A stretch of DNA of 64,000 nt. Source: Margaritispora aquatica. Its lineage: Eukaryota > Ascomycota > Leotiomycetes > Helotiales > Discinellaceae. Position numbers and translations under genes: made by a program. Under the pieces are notes generated by a model that saw nothing but the letters and a program-made list of their open reading frames with translations, was not told where the DNA came from and did no database searches. Below, piece after piece: positions 22,316 through 34,390 of this stretch. The stretch covers positions 818,925 through 882,924 of the forward strand of contig VJWN01000002.1 of assembly GCA_007644065.1 (NCBI GenBank), read 5' to 3'. Position 1 is the first letter of the stretch; each line of letters begins with the position of its first letter.

Positions 22316-25300
22316 AGCGAGAGCGATCTGTAAGAAGAATATATTAGCTATAATTTTGGTTCGATAACTTGACTGGCTATCAATGAAACCACAAGGCGGG
22401 TGGTGGGTTTAGACTTACCAGCCACAAGACATGGATTGCGGCCTAAATCTGGCGGGATAACAGTTCGAGCAGAGAGCGTAATCTAGAAAACGTCAAAGTC
22501 CTTGCCTAGAAGCAATAGTGTTAGCTTGTCCTCCAGCCTCTATTCTGTGTTTTGAAAGAAGAGTTAATTCGTAAAAGAGCGAAACAAGGGAATGGCTTGT
22601 CATCGAGAATGCGGAAGTTGAGCTATGTACTAGGTAGATCAGATATTACAAGCCAGGACTTGTGAGTCTTAACCCAAGTGCCTGTTGTTGCGTTGACTAC
22701 CTTATGGAAGTAGAGCAGATCGAGAGCCTTGAATTGTAAAGGCCAAAAATCTGTAATCTTCGGATTGCTACACTTCATATCTATCAAATTATGTACTCGA
22801 AGAGACTGGGGAAGACGCGCGGATGACAAGGCCGGGATGTTGTAGATACCATGTGTTTTCGAATCTCGTCGAATGGTTATCGTAGGTGAAGGAATTTCTC
22901 TGCTGAACTTGACGTACCTCTGAATAGATTCTGACGTTACTTTGCCGATACTTAAAAAAACCGGTATTGGCCACTAGAATAGTATAAAATACTGAATCCA
23001 AAGATATCTGTCGATCTTTATTCCATACGATGGGTAATGGGAAGTTGTCGTGCGAGGGTTTGGGTAAACTTAGATGTTAGATACACTGAAATGTGAAGTT
23101 CAGTTGGTCGCTCGCCACGTTTGTGCTCGGTTGGTCGTACTTTCCACTTAGAGAATGTCAACCTACCTACCTCACAACTGCATCTTAGATGAGGAGCAAT
23201 ACCTTTAATGAAGCTACTCTACTTCTTACTTTGAAGGAAAGAGTAGCAATCCGAAACATCAAAGATGCCTTTTACAAATCCATCCTAAGCAAACATCCTG
23301 ATCCAAACAAAAGAACATTACAAACGCAGCAATACTGCCTATCACCAGCAGCAACTTTGCATCAATCACAACTCAATCACATATCTCAATTTGCTTGAAT
23401 CAATCTTTCACTCGTGGAGAGTGCTTGATAGTGGCTTGAACTGGGTGGATATTTGGTCTTTCTATCGATCTCCTGCAGGGAAGAATTGACATCGAGTTGT
23501 GCTGCCTGGCTCAAGAGCGAGGCAAACAGAACTTAAAGTGGTCAAAGTGACCTAAGGTATGGCAGGTAAGGTATGCATCAATAACTCGCTTGAAGAGATC
23601 AGACGCATTCCATCTTTCATGCATGGAGAAGACGAATGCTAATTGTTGCAGCGTCATTGGAAATGGATACATTTAAATTGGATGCACCACATGTAGGAGC
23701 TATAACACTGATGGACGATGCTATATAGCAGATGTCAGTGTATTCCCTTCGAAAAAGCCTATGAAGGTTGCTTGTGTCATACCTAGCGTGCCTTGTTGTG
23801 TCAAAAGTACCTTACAATAATAACCGTCCTCGAGCAAGTCCATATCACGTGCTCCAAATATCACGAAATCGCACACCATCGCCCCTGCAACGCTAGTGAG
23901 GCACACCAACCAATGAGTGGAGTCGTCGTGATGCCCTTTTGCTGCTTTCTGATCAATTCACTTCTTTCGAGGATGGCATTCCTCTTTCTCTATTCATCAA
24001 ACCATACGGATTGCCCTCAAAGTTTGGCTGATTTTCTACGCCTTTTTGCTGCTGTTTTCCACGACTTTCTCGACTTCTTGGGCAAGCACAAAGTTGTGAC
24101 TCCCGACAATCTCCACCTGCTTTTTGTTCATTGGCTCTCAACAAATACCCATCATGGCCGACCGCGATTGGCGTGTTCCGGCGACTTGGAACGACCAGCC
24201 TGGCAGCTTTGAGGATTGTCTCTAGAGAAGATATGGGAGAGCCTCCGATTGCGGATGATAGGGGATTGAAGATCGGCGATGTTCTTGGGAAGATAATGAG
24301 CATCTGCAAGCGCATACTCATTGCAAATCACATATTTGCCATACATGTTGGAATTGGAGTACGGCAACCTATCTCCAGCGCTTGTCGCAAATTGTATGAC
24401 TTGTACCTTGTTTTACGTGGACACAATCAAGGTGAAGCACTTCATGCCTTTCCTCTCGCAAGCTGGTACCTATTTATTCGCATTCTTATTCCATTTTGTC
24501 TTTTATTTGTCAATTTTTGAGCTTTGATTTTGGCTTTGGCTTGGGTTGTTCTTCGTGGATCGAGCAGTGCGACTTCATGTCTTTCTGGTTCACTGGTTCA
24601 CAGATAAGCGTCCTGGTCAACGAATCCAATACCCCGCTACCGTTTTGATATCAGGATCCGACGACCGACGACCGATGACCCCGCCAACACCGACTCTTAT
24701 TGGCTACGCATAACAACGGTGGAACACGAACGGCGGTCAAGATGCGCATGAACAATTTCACGGAATACGGAAAACCTACCGCACTCGAATAAAAGTTAGA
24801 TAATGAACTGGGCATGATTTACTCTCCGACAGGACGACCAGCCATTGATGATTGGAGCGAAGAAATTCTGGACGGCATTTGTGGCATGAAATTAGAGCAG
24901 GTGTCGATTCTGAGTCGAATCCTGGGTCAGAGCAGAGCAGGGAGCCATGGAAACGCTTGCCTGTCGATGTGGGGCATGCTGATCTAAATTCTGGGTCTGG
25001 TCGTTTGGATTCTCAAAACCCTCGCAAATGTGTCTTGAAGAGACCGGTGTAATGAGCGCATTCGATCACATTGCTATAACAAAGGTGGGATGGCTCGGAT
25101 GTAACAGAATCAGCCTGTGGAAAGTCTAGACGTCTTGAATTTTGCGTTGCGTTTTGCTATCTTGTCCGAAAGAGAAGCTCTACTCAGCACAAAACAAAGC
25201 ATGTGGGGCATGTTGTGGTATGAGGCCTGCGGATGCGGAGCGTGGAACTTCTTACGTACCTTGCCTTATTTGACCGTAGTATTTCCCACAATCAAAGTCA

Positions 25301-25442
25301 AGTTTCAACTACAACTCTCTATCTTTATTAATGCTCGTTCCTGACTCATCCTTTACCTTCAACTCGATCCTTTAAATTGTAGCACTTCTAAATTCGAATA
25401 TTGATATCACACATCATTCTGTGCGGCATTTTCTACTCCAAC
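22316..25442. other. 3.1-kb intergenic region upstream of helicase and cysteine dioxygenase
   Basis: Divergent upstream region. The first ~200 bp looks like the spliced 5' leader of the helicase gene (GTAAGT near 22420, CTTACAG before 22327 on the minus strand). Several mid-sized open frames (23189-23398, 23793-24212, 24131-24520, 25117-25344) carry no conserved motif, and opposing frames overlap them. A short ATG frame at about 24152 reads MADRDWRVPATWNDQPGSF then stops, and I could not extend it. No RNA gene or repeat is recognised. Confidence 0.5.
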
Positions 25443-26570
25443 ATGTCAGCCATCCAATCAGGCATCTCTCGTGTCCTAAGGACAAAGAGTCCAATCTCCA
25501 AACAAATCGTGCTCAGCACAACGAATCGAGGACTCACAAGGACAGCCCAAAATGCCACATCAGTCGAAACTGCCATGAATACACATCATGATCAGCATCA
25601 CCCAAGCCCCTATTTCCCACAAGGTACATATATATTTTCTTACCAGTATCAATCCTTCCAAACCCATCTAAATACCCATTGTAGACATCAATTCACGACG
25701 TACATCTCCCTCGACATACACACACAAGACCCACCAACACAATCCCACCAACCAGTTCTCGAATCTCATCAACGACATCACAACCAGTCTCGCCACAACC
25801 CCGAAACCCAACATCCCACACCTCACTTACTTACTACGCTCCTATACCTCTGTGCCTGAACATTGGACACGCTTCGCTTTCCCAGATCCAAGTGCTCAAT
25901 ACACACGCAATTTGGTGGCTCAGGTGCCGGGTGTATTCAATCTTCTGCTACTGGTGTGGTCGCCAGGGAAGAAAAGTCCGGTGCATGATCATGCTGATGC
26001 GCATTGTTTGATGAAGGTGTGTTTACTTATCGTCTTTTCTAGTTGTATTTATGTTTGATATTGTTTTTGATTGTTAGCAAAGGTCGTTGTGTATGCTAAC
26101 AGGAGCTTTAACGGATAGGTTCTCAAAGGCGAGCTTAGGGAACGGAGATATGCCATCCCAATTGATCCAGGAAATCAAGGCGCGTTGTGCAAAACTTCCG
26201 AATTGAGGTTTAAGCTTGACCAAGTGTCATACATGGCTGATGTTGTAAGTCGTCACCCTCCCTAGCTCACTGCCCTCCCTCTTCTCTCAAATGCTCAAAA
26301 CTAACAAAATCAAGCTCGGTCTACATGAAATTTCGAATCCATCGAGTGAGGAGTACGCTATGTCGCTGCATCGTGAGTTTTTTTGTTTTTTTTTTCCCCT
26401 TGCTTGGTTGGGCTAAGATGAGATTATTGGTCTAACTCAGAGCAGTGTATACGCCTCCTAACGCGGCGATGCGGGGCTGTCATGTCTATGATATTGAAGA
26501 TGGTGGGAGAAAGCATGTTATGCAGGGTGCGTGGCATTCTGTTGGTGGGAAGTTGCATGAGCGTTCGTGA
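25443..26570 (+). CDS. CDO1: Cysteine dioxygenase
   Basis: Predicted 273-aa cytosolic cupin that oxidises L-cysteine to cysteine sulfinate, the entry to taurine/sulfate catabolism. Exons 25443-25623, 25685-26016, 26119-26244, 26315-26372 and 26446-26570. The 3-His iron site is visible as H161-D-H163 (VHDHADAHC) and H217 (LGLHEISN). C168 and Y247 are candidates for the Cys-Tyr cofactor crosslink (DAHC and HVYD). Other family marks are YTRNLV, NLLLLVWSPGKKSPVHDH and LYTPPNAAMRGC. The last exon starts at 26446, not at the nearer AGs, because only this gives LYTPP. The N-terminal 60 residues are low-complexity and not conserved, so the start is less certain than the core. The downstream gene is convergent. 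Confidence 0.92.
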
Positions 26571-26823
26571 TCGTGCTGTGGGTTTGGTTATGATTGATGA
26601 TGGGATACCTTTATGTTAAGGCTGGGGTTGCTAGTGCTGGTATGGCGTTATGGATGGGTAGGAGTTATTTTGATAACCAATTTGGGATCGATTAGTCGTG
26701 TCAAGATCAGGTGAAGGTCGAGGAGGATTGTTGCTCAAATTTCTCATTATTGACTATATCATGTCATTTCAAATGCTTCGAATCTGAAAACTGTTTAGGT
26801 TATCGGATCGAGTGCCAGACATA
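26571..26823. other. 3' flank of cysteine dioxygenase
   Basis: About 250 bp of downstream sequence ending at the TA that forms the left target site of the MITE. No feature is recognised inside it. Confidence 0.5.
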
Positions 26824-27191
26824 CAGTGGGGTGCAACAAGTGAAGGACCCCCCCCCCTTGCAACGCCAAGCGGCATATTCCCAATACAGTATGTTTTTCT
26901 ATGCTGCTTTTACAATTATAATATTTGATAAACTACCCTTTTGACCGTATTAGAGTATCAACTCTATTATTTATAGTTGTAGCTAGTCTATAAAATATAA
27001 AAGTATTTATATTATATCTAATATACTACTTTGGCTCCTCTAAAGAGAGTTTTCTTTTCGTAGCGGTATTATTGATACTTTTAAAGGATAGAGATCGTAG
27101 GAAAAGCAGCATGAAGAATATACTGTATTGGGAATATGCCACTTGGCGTTGCAAGGGGGGGGGGGGGTCCTTCACTTGTTGCACCCTACTG
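26824..27191. mobile_element. Non-autonomous Tc1/mariner (pogo/Fot1-like) MITE
   Basis: A 368-bp element with long (about 85-bp) terminal inverted repeats. The left end begins CAGTGGGGTGCAACAAG; the right end, read on the minus strand, begins CAGTAGGGTGCAACAAG. Both continue with a C-homopolymer (10 and 13 bases), then TTGCAACGCCAAG and ATTCCCAATACAGTAT. Each end is flanked by TA (26822-26823 and 27192-27193), the target duplication of Tc1/mariner elements, and CAGT is a frequent pogo-family terminus. The centre is AT-rich and has no transposase. It lies in the spacer between two convergent genes. Confidence 0.85.
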
Positions 27192-27484
27192 TACCGGGGA
27201 TTCAAATTGGAAATGTGATCTTTAAGATCCTCAAACTTGTCAAATAAACTATGCTGAGTGGAGATCAGTAACACACAAATAGAATCAGGCCCAATAGATG
27301 TCATCTTTCGACATGGTACGTTTCCTGTTCGGAGGACTGGATACTATAAGCTTTGATATTCGAGATATACTTAATGGGTATATTATATGAGAGTACTATG
27401 ACTATACCCTGCTCCTCGAGACTTTCAATTCGCTAAAAACTTCTTCCACATAGTCATCTCGCACAGTTTCCCCTCAACCAATCA
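27192..27484. other. Spacer between MITE and sugar porter
   Basis: Just under 300 bp, holding the 3' flank of the minus-strand transporter gene. Nothing else is recognised. Confidence 0.4.
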
Positions 27485-29547
27485 TTAATCTTTCCTCTCA
27501 ACTTGTTCAGTGTGTGAAGCAGCAGCTTCCTTGTGCTCCAACTCAGCTGCTCGCTGCTCCAGATCATGGCTGTGGAACTCTGCAGTCTTGGTTCCAGGAA
27601 CAATCCATGGCGCATTGGTGAAGACTGGAGTTGGTAAGTTTTTACTCATGACAAGCAGATAAAGGAATATGAAGAGCAATATCAAAGGGTATTGCCTGGG
27701 TTGACTTACGATAGTTCATCTCCTCAAGCGGAAGCTTGGCAGTCTCTGGCAGGAAGAGGTAGAAGAAAAGAGCATTGGTGAAGTTACAAATCTGCAGCTT
27801 TCATCAGTACATCTGTAACGCGAGCGAGAAGAAGATACCTACGATGAATAGATAGTAGTATCTGTATCCAACATTTTTCATCGCGATATCAGTCACCTGT
27901 CCAATCATCGTATTGAACGCGAAACTGACTCCAGTCGCGATCGAGACTCCCTTGGATCTGGTCTTCAAGTCGAAAACCTACGATTGTCAGTCAAAGAATC
28001 ACGATTTTGGGCTTGCGTGCCATACCTCTGCGGGGATGATCCAACTCAAGGGGCCGCATGTTGCAGAGAAAGAGAAATTGTACACCCAAGTGGACAGGAT
28101 GAATCCCCATTGGGCTCCCTTGTTGCCGCCAGCCACTCCGGGTGGGTATTTAGCCAGAAGAATCGTACCCCAGATAAAGGTGACCATATTGCCAAGGTTA
28201 CCGATAATCAATGGCCAGCGACGACCGAAGCGGTCGATGAGCAGGATACACAGGAATTGGGCAATCAATGCAATAACTGAGTTGATGGCTTGATACCTCA
28301 AGGTCTCGGCGCCAGTGATTCCAATCTTGGCCTGGTACCAGAATAAGAATTTGTCCAACCAGAGATTACATGTGGAGACTTACGAAAATGATAGTACTGT
28401 AGTACTGGATAGCTGATACACCAGTCATCTGTACACTCGCCTGCAAAGCTGTGCAAATGATAAGGCGACGGAATGAAGACTTGTTGGTGAAGAGCTCGGT
28501 GTACGACTTTGCAGCGTGCTCCTCCTCAACCGAAATCTGCTCTGAGATTTGTTCAAATTCTGCACGCACCCAGGCATCATTCTCGTCGCCGTGAGCGTGG
28601 AGCTTAGCAAGAGTTTTCAAGCCCTGCTCAGTCTTGCCCTTCTGGATGAGCCAGCGAGGACTTTCCGGGAACAGTAGGATAAGGGCAGCCAAAATAGCAG
28701 CTGGAACAATCTGGATTCCGAGAGGGATTCGCCATTGCTTTGTGCTGGTCGCTGGGAAAGCGATGAATGTGCCATAACCCACCCACGAAGCGGTGAGAGC
28801 TCCAACACCAAGCATGAATTGTTGTAGGGCGGTGATACGACCTCGAATATCGGGGTGAGCAAGCTCGGATTGGTAGAGAGGGATCATCATGGTCAGAAAG
28901 CCAACTCCGAGACCCGCAAGGAAACGACCCCTATTGTTATATTAGCAAATTTTCCATGCCATATAGAGGTCAAACATCCAAGAAATAGAAAATAGTAATG
29001 AGTAACACAAGGTTTTTCAATAACGGATTGATGAAATGCTGGATCACTACTTACATGTAAAGAGCTGGGATGTTTTGGGCTGAGGTTTGCACTGCCAGAA
29101 GATTAGTATGTAGCTTTATCAAATTGTACGAATTTTTGTGAGACATACCAGTGCCACCAACGCAAAAGATAATAGCTCCAATCATGATTGTTAATCTTCT
29201 GCCCAAGATATCTCCGGATGGACCAGCAAAAATGGCACCAAAGAAAGCCCCTCCAGTAAACAAGGACACGATCAAACCACTAGTTATCTGTCAGTGATAT
29301 TTTTCTTAAACCCCCCCCCCCGCCCCCCAGTCCTTCAAACTACGTACATCTCAGAAGAGTTTGGGTTCCATCTTAGCATCACATTGCCATCTGGTGCAAT
29401 GACTTGACCAATGACACCAAGATCGTAACCGAAGAGGAGCGAGCCAAGACTGGCGAATACTCCAACGAGGAACTGTTCAAAGTTAGTCCTATCACCGCCA
29501 TACACTTCTCTGATACTCACTTGGTACCACTTAGAGGGTAATATCAT
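27485..29547 (-). CDS. MFS sugar porter (hexose/quinate-type transporter)
   Basis: Predicted 509-aa, 12-span plasma-membrane sugar transporter encoded by nine exons: 29547-29521, 29472-29348, 29279-29149, 29091-29055, 28930-28384, 28331-28026, 27977-27843, 27791-27710 and 27624-27485. These total 1530 bases. The start MILPSKWYQ is a nine-codon exon. Sugar-porter signatures are present in order: FGYDLGVIG, the first GRR loop (DILGRRLTIM), GRFLAGLGVGF, PESPRWLI, QYYSTIIF, DRFGRRWPLI and PETAKLPLEEMNYLF. The third exon boundary was chosen to keep the GTACGT donor and give GLIVSLFTGGAFFGA; a GTAGTT donor with the earlier acceptor is an alternative, adding a few residues. The C-terminal tail is polar and acidic. 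The substrate is likely a monosaccharide, inferred from family only. Confidence 0.92.
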
Positions 29548-30971
29548 CTTGAATTTAGTTCTCGAGAAAAAAGTTTAGTATGAGCCAAAGTCTTAGAAAT
29601 GTGGGAATGCTTCAGCATATGTATAACAATTCTCCATTACTCACAACAGCTAGAAGCAACAACTCGACATATGAAGTACAGTATACCAAGGTTTTTGTTG
29701 CATCATTTCTGTCCAAAACTCCACTTTCATTGGTACAGAGCTCAAGAAGTGTTTCGCGTGGCTGGGTTTGACAAGGGGAGCTTGTTGCTGGATTTGGATA
29801 CCTTGAGTTGTACATGGCCTCTCGTTGGTGCGCATCCACGCTCGGTATGTGCTGCCCGAAGAAAACGGCGGGGAGAGCTCCTGCAGGTAGCTACCTGCAA
29901 CATTAATCCATGTGGAATAAACTGTTCATATCTTGTGGGGATATGTAGAGGATCCATCTTACTCCTCACTCTCACTGCAAGCGAGATTGATCTTACGACC
30001 TGCATTCTCAAGTTAGTACCTGTGGTGACAGAGAAGAGGCATTGGAAACATGCATAGGAAACTCATCCACTCTCGTTCATGTTGAGCAAGACCTGAGCCT
30101 CTTTCCTCCACACGTGCTGTATCTGCCGAACTGGAACTTGCCCTTCGGCACCACAAACCGGCATTGTGAGAATCTGACCCTGGTTGAATCCTGACTGGAG
30201 ATATCAAGTTCACGACGTCTTATTGATGGATTTTCACCTGAAGTTGTTACGCGAGAGGCACAGGCCTTTCCCAAGACGACGAAATCACTCCACATTCTTG
30301 CTTCCCCGCACCCCACGAAACCACAAACTGTTCTCAACCCCAATCCTCGAGTAGTTTGATTCGCGCGGGTATACCCACCACGAGACTTTGATGTTATTTG
30401 AAACTGCTAACAACTAAAACTACTTCTGGTGTTCAAAAAATCTCCTCTATCCTCGTGACCATGATGACCATATCATTGTCACGTGATGATGAATCTGATT
30501 CGTACAAGGGAAGGTACCTAAGTAGCTCTGGCGTTTTTGATACACCAAGAGACATATGGAGATTGCGAAGAATTACATTTGAGTCTTGTTCGCGTCGTTG
30601 GTATTTAGGTCACTTCACATTAAGATAGAATTAACTTTCAGCTTGGTGTTATGTGGTTGAGCCTCGCCTCATGACGGCTGCCGGCGGCACCATAACTCAG
30701 AATGACTCATCGTCACTCATTATGATTTCAACTTCTTCATTCGAGAATGAGTGGATTGAGAGTGGCAAACCATCGCATGCTTCATCTCAAGCACGATTAT
30801 TGATGAAGATCTTCAGGTACAAGTATCAGTGAAGTGACTGATTTCGTAGCATTCCTTTTCCCCACACGCTTCTCATCCCCACCGAATCATTCCCCCACTC
30901 AATTCGTTGATCCTCAAGAGCAACAGCAACAGGTCTAATTCATACATTCTCCCAAACTTCTTCTTCAAATT
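29548..30971. other. Divergent intergenic region, sugar porter / REI1-like gene
   Basis: 1.4 kb. Many short opposing frames at 29599-30343 cancel each other as gene candidates. A 10-bp-phased CTCA(G/T) cluster lies at 30696-30720, with TGACTCA at 30703-30709, about 270 bp before the REI1-like start. It resembles the array at 5113-5154. Confidence 0.5.
30696..30720 (+). promoter_or_regulatory. Phased CTCAT cluster with TGACTCA upstream of the REI1-like gene
   Basis: CTCAG at 30696 and CTCAT at 30706 and 30716 are spaced exactly 10 bp; the middle copy sits in TGACTCA. The position upstream of a ribosome-biogenesis-type gene fits a Gcn4-class bZIP target, but this is inference. A GC-rich stretch just before it also resembles that preceding the array at 5113. 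Confidence 0.4.
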
Positions 30972-32123
30972 ATGCTAACAGCAAGTACCACTGCTGTCAT
31001 GGTCGAGACAAGAAAGGACGCGCAAAACTGTGCGCTGTGCCTCGCCACTTTCGAATCCAAAACCATAAAAAGAGAGCACTTGAAATGCGATTGGCAGTAA
31101 GTTGGGTATTACAACATAATCATGACTGCACCTCTAACTAGGTAAAGTGTTTACAATTTGAGACGAAGAATGGCTTCCTTACCTTCGATCTCGAAGAGCG
31201 TTTTCCAAACACACATCCTCGGCATTAAAGACGACGCCAGCGCACTGAAAACATCTACGAACGACCTGCCACACAGGAAAGAAGGTGCTAAAACTCAGAC
31301 ACAAGCTTCAAATCCTCCACAGGGGAGGAAATCTTGCAATGAAGTGGAGGAAGAGATTGAAGCCTACGATCAATCGCGATGCCTTTTCTGCAATGCTCAA
31401 GGATCCACTCTCGACGACAACCTGACACATATGTCACATACACACGGGTTCTTCATCCCTAATAGCGAAGACCTCATTGATGAGTCATCTATTCTACAGT
31501 ATCTAGACTTTGTGGTCTCATCGCTGTGTGAGTGCTTGGCCTGTGGCTCTGTGAAAATGACCAAGGTCGCTGTTCAGCATCACATGCAGGCAAAAGGACA
31601 CTGCCATGTTGACTTCAAGAGCAATGTTCACCGACTGTGGGAATTCTATGATTCTGGAGAAAATGCGTCCGGTGATGACGATAGGTTTGGGAGCACTTCA
31701 AATACCGATGCTGAAGTCGTCAAGATCTCTGACGGAGAGCTTCGTTTACCAACTGGAACGATAATCGAGCATCGGTCACAACGATCGGCGACCCAACGGC
31801 CCCGCCGATCGGGCAAAGAAACTATACTAGAGTCAGATACCAACAATGAGCAACAAATTATCGTGAGGCCAGGGTTTCGTGCGGTGAGGAATACGAATCT
31901 GAATATGAATGTGCAGGTTGCACGCAACTCAACAAGCCTGATTGGAGTATCGGAACTTCAACAGCGAGCCTTGGTAGCAACGGAAAGAAACATGGAGAAG
32001 TTGGAATCAAGAGCAAGAAACGAGTATGAATCGAAGGTCGATAGGGGTGGAAACAGACAGAAACGATTTAGGGTCCTAACCATGGGAAAGAAGGCTGGTG
32101 GACTCGAGAAGAGATTAGGGTAG
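30972..32123 (+). CDS. C2H2 zinc-finger protein, REI1/REH1-like pre-60S factor
   Basis: Predicted 366-aa protein of the Rei1/Reh1/ZNF622 family, which act on cytoplasmic pre-60S ribosomal particles. Exons 30972-31096 and 31148-32123. Splicing creates the diagnostic HLKCDWHVYNLRRRMASLP (finger 1, starting CALC). Further fingers are CLFCNAQ...HMSHTH and CLACGSVKMTK...HHMQAKGHC, followed by FYD. The C terminus has the PGFRAVRNTN and NRQKRFRV-type basic stretches. A second in-frame Met at 30999 is an alternative start. It is shorter than canonical Rei1 and several usually conserved positions differ (KCDW instead of the usual KTDW), so it may be a divergent paralogue. Frame and splice sites are intact. 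Confidence 0.85.
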
Positions 32124-32693
32124 AGAAGTTTACACTGGGAAGTTTGATCAGACACTTTCTATCTAGCGACCAGATCAACTTGAAAACACTCGCAGTGGTT
32201 TCCTGCGGCTAGACTTTCTGTGAGAGCTTAGAAAGATAGCAGTGTTCAACTTGGGACTAGCTTAGCCGAGGCCAAAAAATGGTTAGCCTAGCCGCAGCTG
32301 TTTCCTGCCTACCTTACCTTATCTCAATGGATATTGCCTCTTAACGTTTGCATCTTTCCAAATGAAGTAAACTTCTGTAGTCGGATTCTATATATTTAGT
32401 ACCAGATCTTATGCGACTAGCAATAATATGTGTTCAAATGTTTGGTTAAGACCCGTAAGATAGTTTTAGCCAGAGTCCGGTTAAGAATTTTATGGGTCAG
32501 GTCGTCCAATCATTTTATTTTTATGATACTACCACTAAGAACTGTTTGTATAAAAACTTTATTGTTCTCTTTCCAAAAAGAAAAAAAATAATCCTCAACC
32601 TAGATCCATACTCCCTTACGGTCTTCATTATTTTTTCTAAGTGATTTTCGGAATTCTGTTTAGCTTCCCCAGCTCTCAAGAAGACATATTATC
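32124..32693. other. AT-rich spacer before the SDR pseudogene
   Basis: 570 bp, AT-rich, with a poly-A run near 32577-32588. No gene is seen. It marks the transition from the balanced gene-rich block to the decayed, repeat-rich part. Confidence 0.5.
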
Positions 32694-33906
32694 ATGTTCA
32701 CGAAAGAATCTACGGCAACAGAAGTAGCTTCTGCCCTGGCAAAACATATTTCTGGAAAAACTGTACTCATAACTGGCTGTAGCCCAAATGGTACGTTGGT
32801 TCTATTGCATGTTCCTGGTATAGGTCTATGGCCCAGCGGCAGACCTTCCAAAGCTATATCCCAATTCGAAGAATCCAATATGCATGCTAATCTAATTTTC
32901 TTAACGACAGGTCTGGGAGCCAGCGCTGCTCTTGCCATGGCAATCCATAGCCCATCCATAATCATACTCACTGGCAGAAACCGCTTTCTAATCCAAGAAA
33001 CGGAAAGAGCGCTTCACACCGCAGCGCCTGATATCAGGATCACGCTTTTGATTTTTGATCTTAGGAGTCTCAAGTTCGTTCGTGAAGCTGCAGCAGAGGT
33101 CAACGCATATATAGAACATATTGATGTTTTGATCAACAATGCTGGAATCATGACGTGTCCGTATGCCAAGACGGTTGACGGATTCGAAAGTCAATTTGGT
33201 GTCAACCACCTTGGTCCATTTTTATTCACGCTACTTGTGATGAAAAGGATCAAACTAGGCGGAAGAATCATCAATGTGAGCAGTAGTGCCTACAAGTTTG
33301 GTGCTGTCAGATTCGAAGATCCCAATTTTGAGGTAAAGTTCGAAGATCACTTAGGGATTTTCAATAACTTTGCATAGACTGGCACATACGACAAATGGCA
33401 GGCCTACGCACAGTCAAAGACCGCGAACATTCTATTCTCCCAAGCGCTCGCAGAAAGTCTGGAGCCTGACGGCATTAGAGTGATTTCTTTGCATATTGGT
33501 GTTAGTATGTTGACATATCATTTCTCCTGGTTTAGTTCTCATGTTTTTAGGGATCTACACCAATCTGGGAAAGCATGACGGCTGAAGATCACAATATGGG
33601 TAAGCGAATCCATCGATAAATCGCGTACTACATTCTAATTTGAAGTTTCTTCCGTCACCATCCTGTCAAAAGATCAGGGGGCTTCAACATACATTGCGGC
33701 AGCATTTAATCTTATTCTTGAAGGATTTTATGCATGCCTCCTCAAATGTTAAGATCCAAGCTTATGGCATAACAGCAAGCAATGATGCTTATCTGGAATT
33801 TTGTAGACCTGCCTTGATTGAACGTTCATGGGCAAGTGGGAAAGAGAATGCAGATAAGCTCTGGATTTTAAGCGAACGAATGGTAGAGGAAAACTTTCTT
33901 CTTTGA
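32694..33906 (+). pseudogene. Short-chain dehydrogenase/reductase with a broken 3' end
   Basis: The N-terminal two-thirds is a good classical SDR. Exons 32694-32790, 32911-33332, 33378-33500, 33551-33599 and from 33646 splice in frame. The Rossmann motif is ITGC...GLGAS, followed by DLR, NNAG, catalytic Ser in NVSSSAYK and Y-x3-K in YAQSK. After LSKDQGAST the frame runs into TAA at 33750-33752. The expected C-terminal part (AYLEFCRPAL, then ADKLWILSERMVEENF) continues in another frame to 33906. The only splice that would reconnect them uses a 28-bp intron, too short for a fungus. I read this as a frameshifted gene; a genome-sequence error is the alternative. The 2-oxo/retinol-type substrate is unknown. 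Confidence 0.7.
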
Positions 33907-34390
33907 GCATATTGGTTAAGTAGCGTGCATTTATCCTGAAGGGTCGATCTCGGATATTGTTTCTAATGTTTAGACACAAATACACTTTAAGCGAAGAATA
34001 CAAAATACATTACCCAAGTGAATTATAATAGAACCAATATTGTGTAGTAGCTCCTTGTCAGTGAAGACTTTTATATAAAGTACCAATATATGTATCTCAT
34101 AGAGCTTCAAATAACAGGCGTCTAATGTGTTGAAGAGATTGCTAATGTCGAGGTATATTTGAACAGCTAACTATGAGAAGCCAACATCATCTTGGACTTC
34201 AACATAGGTAGGTAACTTAGTAATCTCACAAACTACCTCCCTATTCTGATATTAGCACCTAAGATAATCCATGGGCGGCCGGTAGCATCTTTTCTGGGTT
34301 GCAGGCTCACCTCAAACCTCACCTCATGCTTCATTGTTTTCAGCTTCCTCTCTCAACAAGCTTTGGAATGCCACGATATCTTCAGCTACT
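33907..34390. other. Spacer between SDR and Zn2Cys6 pseudogenes
   Basis: About 480 bp, AT-rich, with no supportable gene; it holds the presumed promoter of the regulator that follows. Confidence 0.4.

Noticed and set aside
24152..24223. Short frame reading MADRDWRVPATWNDQPGSF
   Set aside because: Looks protein-like but stops after about two dozen codons, and I found no credible downstream exon.
23793..24520. Overlapping open frames of 129-139 codons between helicase and cysteine dioxygenase
   Set aside because: No conserved motif, competing frames on both strands, no convincing splice partners; composition looks like intergenic sequence.
26711..27304. Two frames sharing VQQVKDPPP-like translation on opposite strands
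   Set aside because: The shared peptide is only the translation of the MITE inverted repeats.
29599..30343. Several opposing frames between sugar porter and REI1-like gene
   Set aside because: They lie on both strands over the same DNA, none with protein signature; probably promoter and leader sequence.
33753..33780. 28-bp intron that would rescue the SDR C terminus
   Set aside because: Too short for a fungal spliceosomal intron; a frameshift is the simpler explanation.
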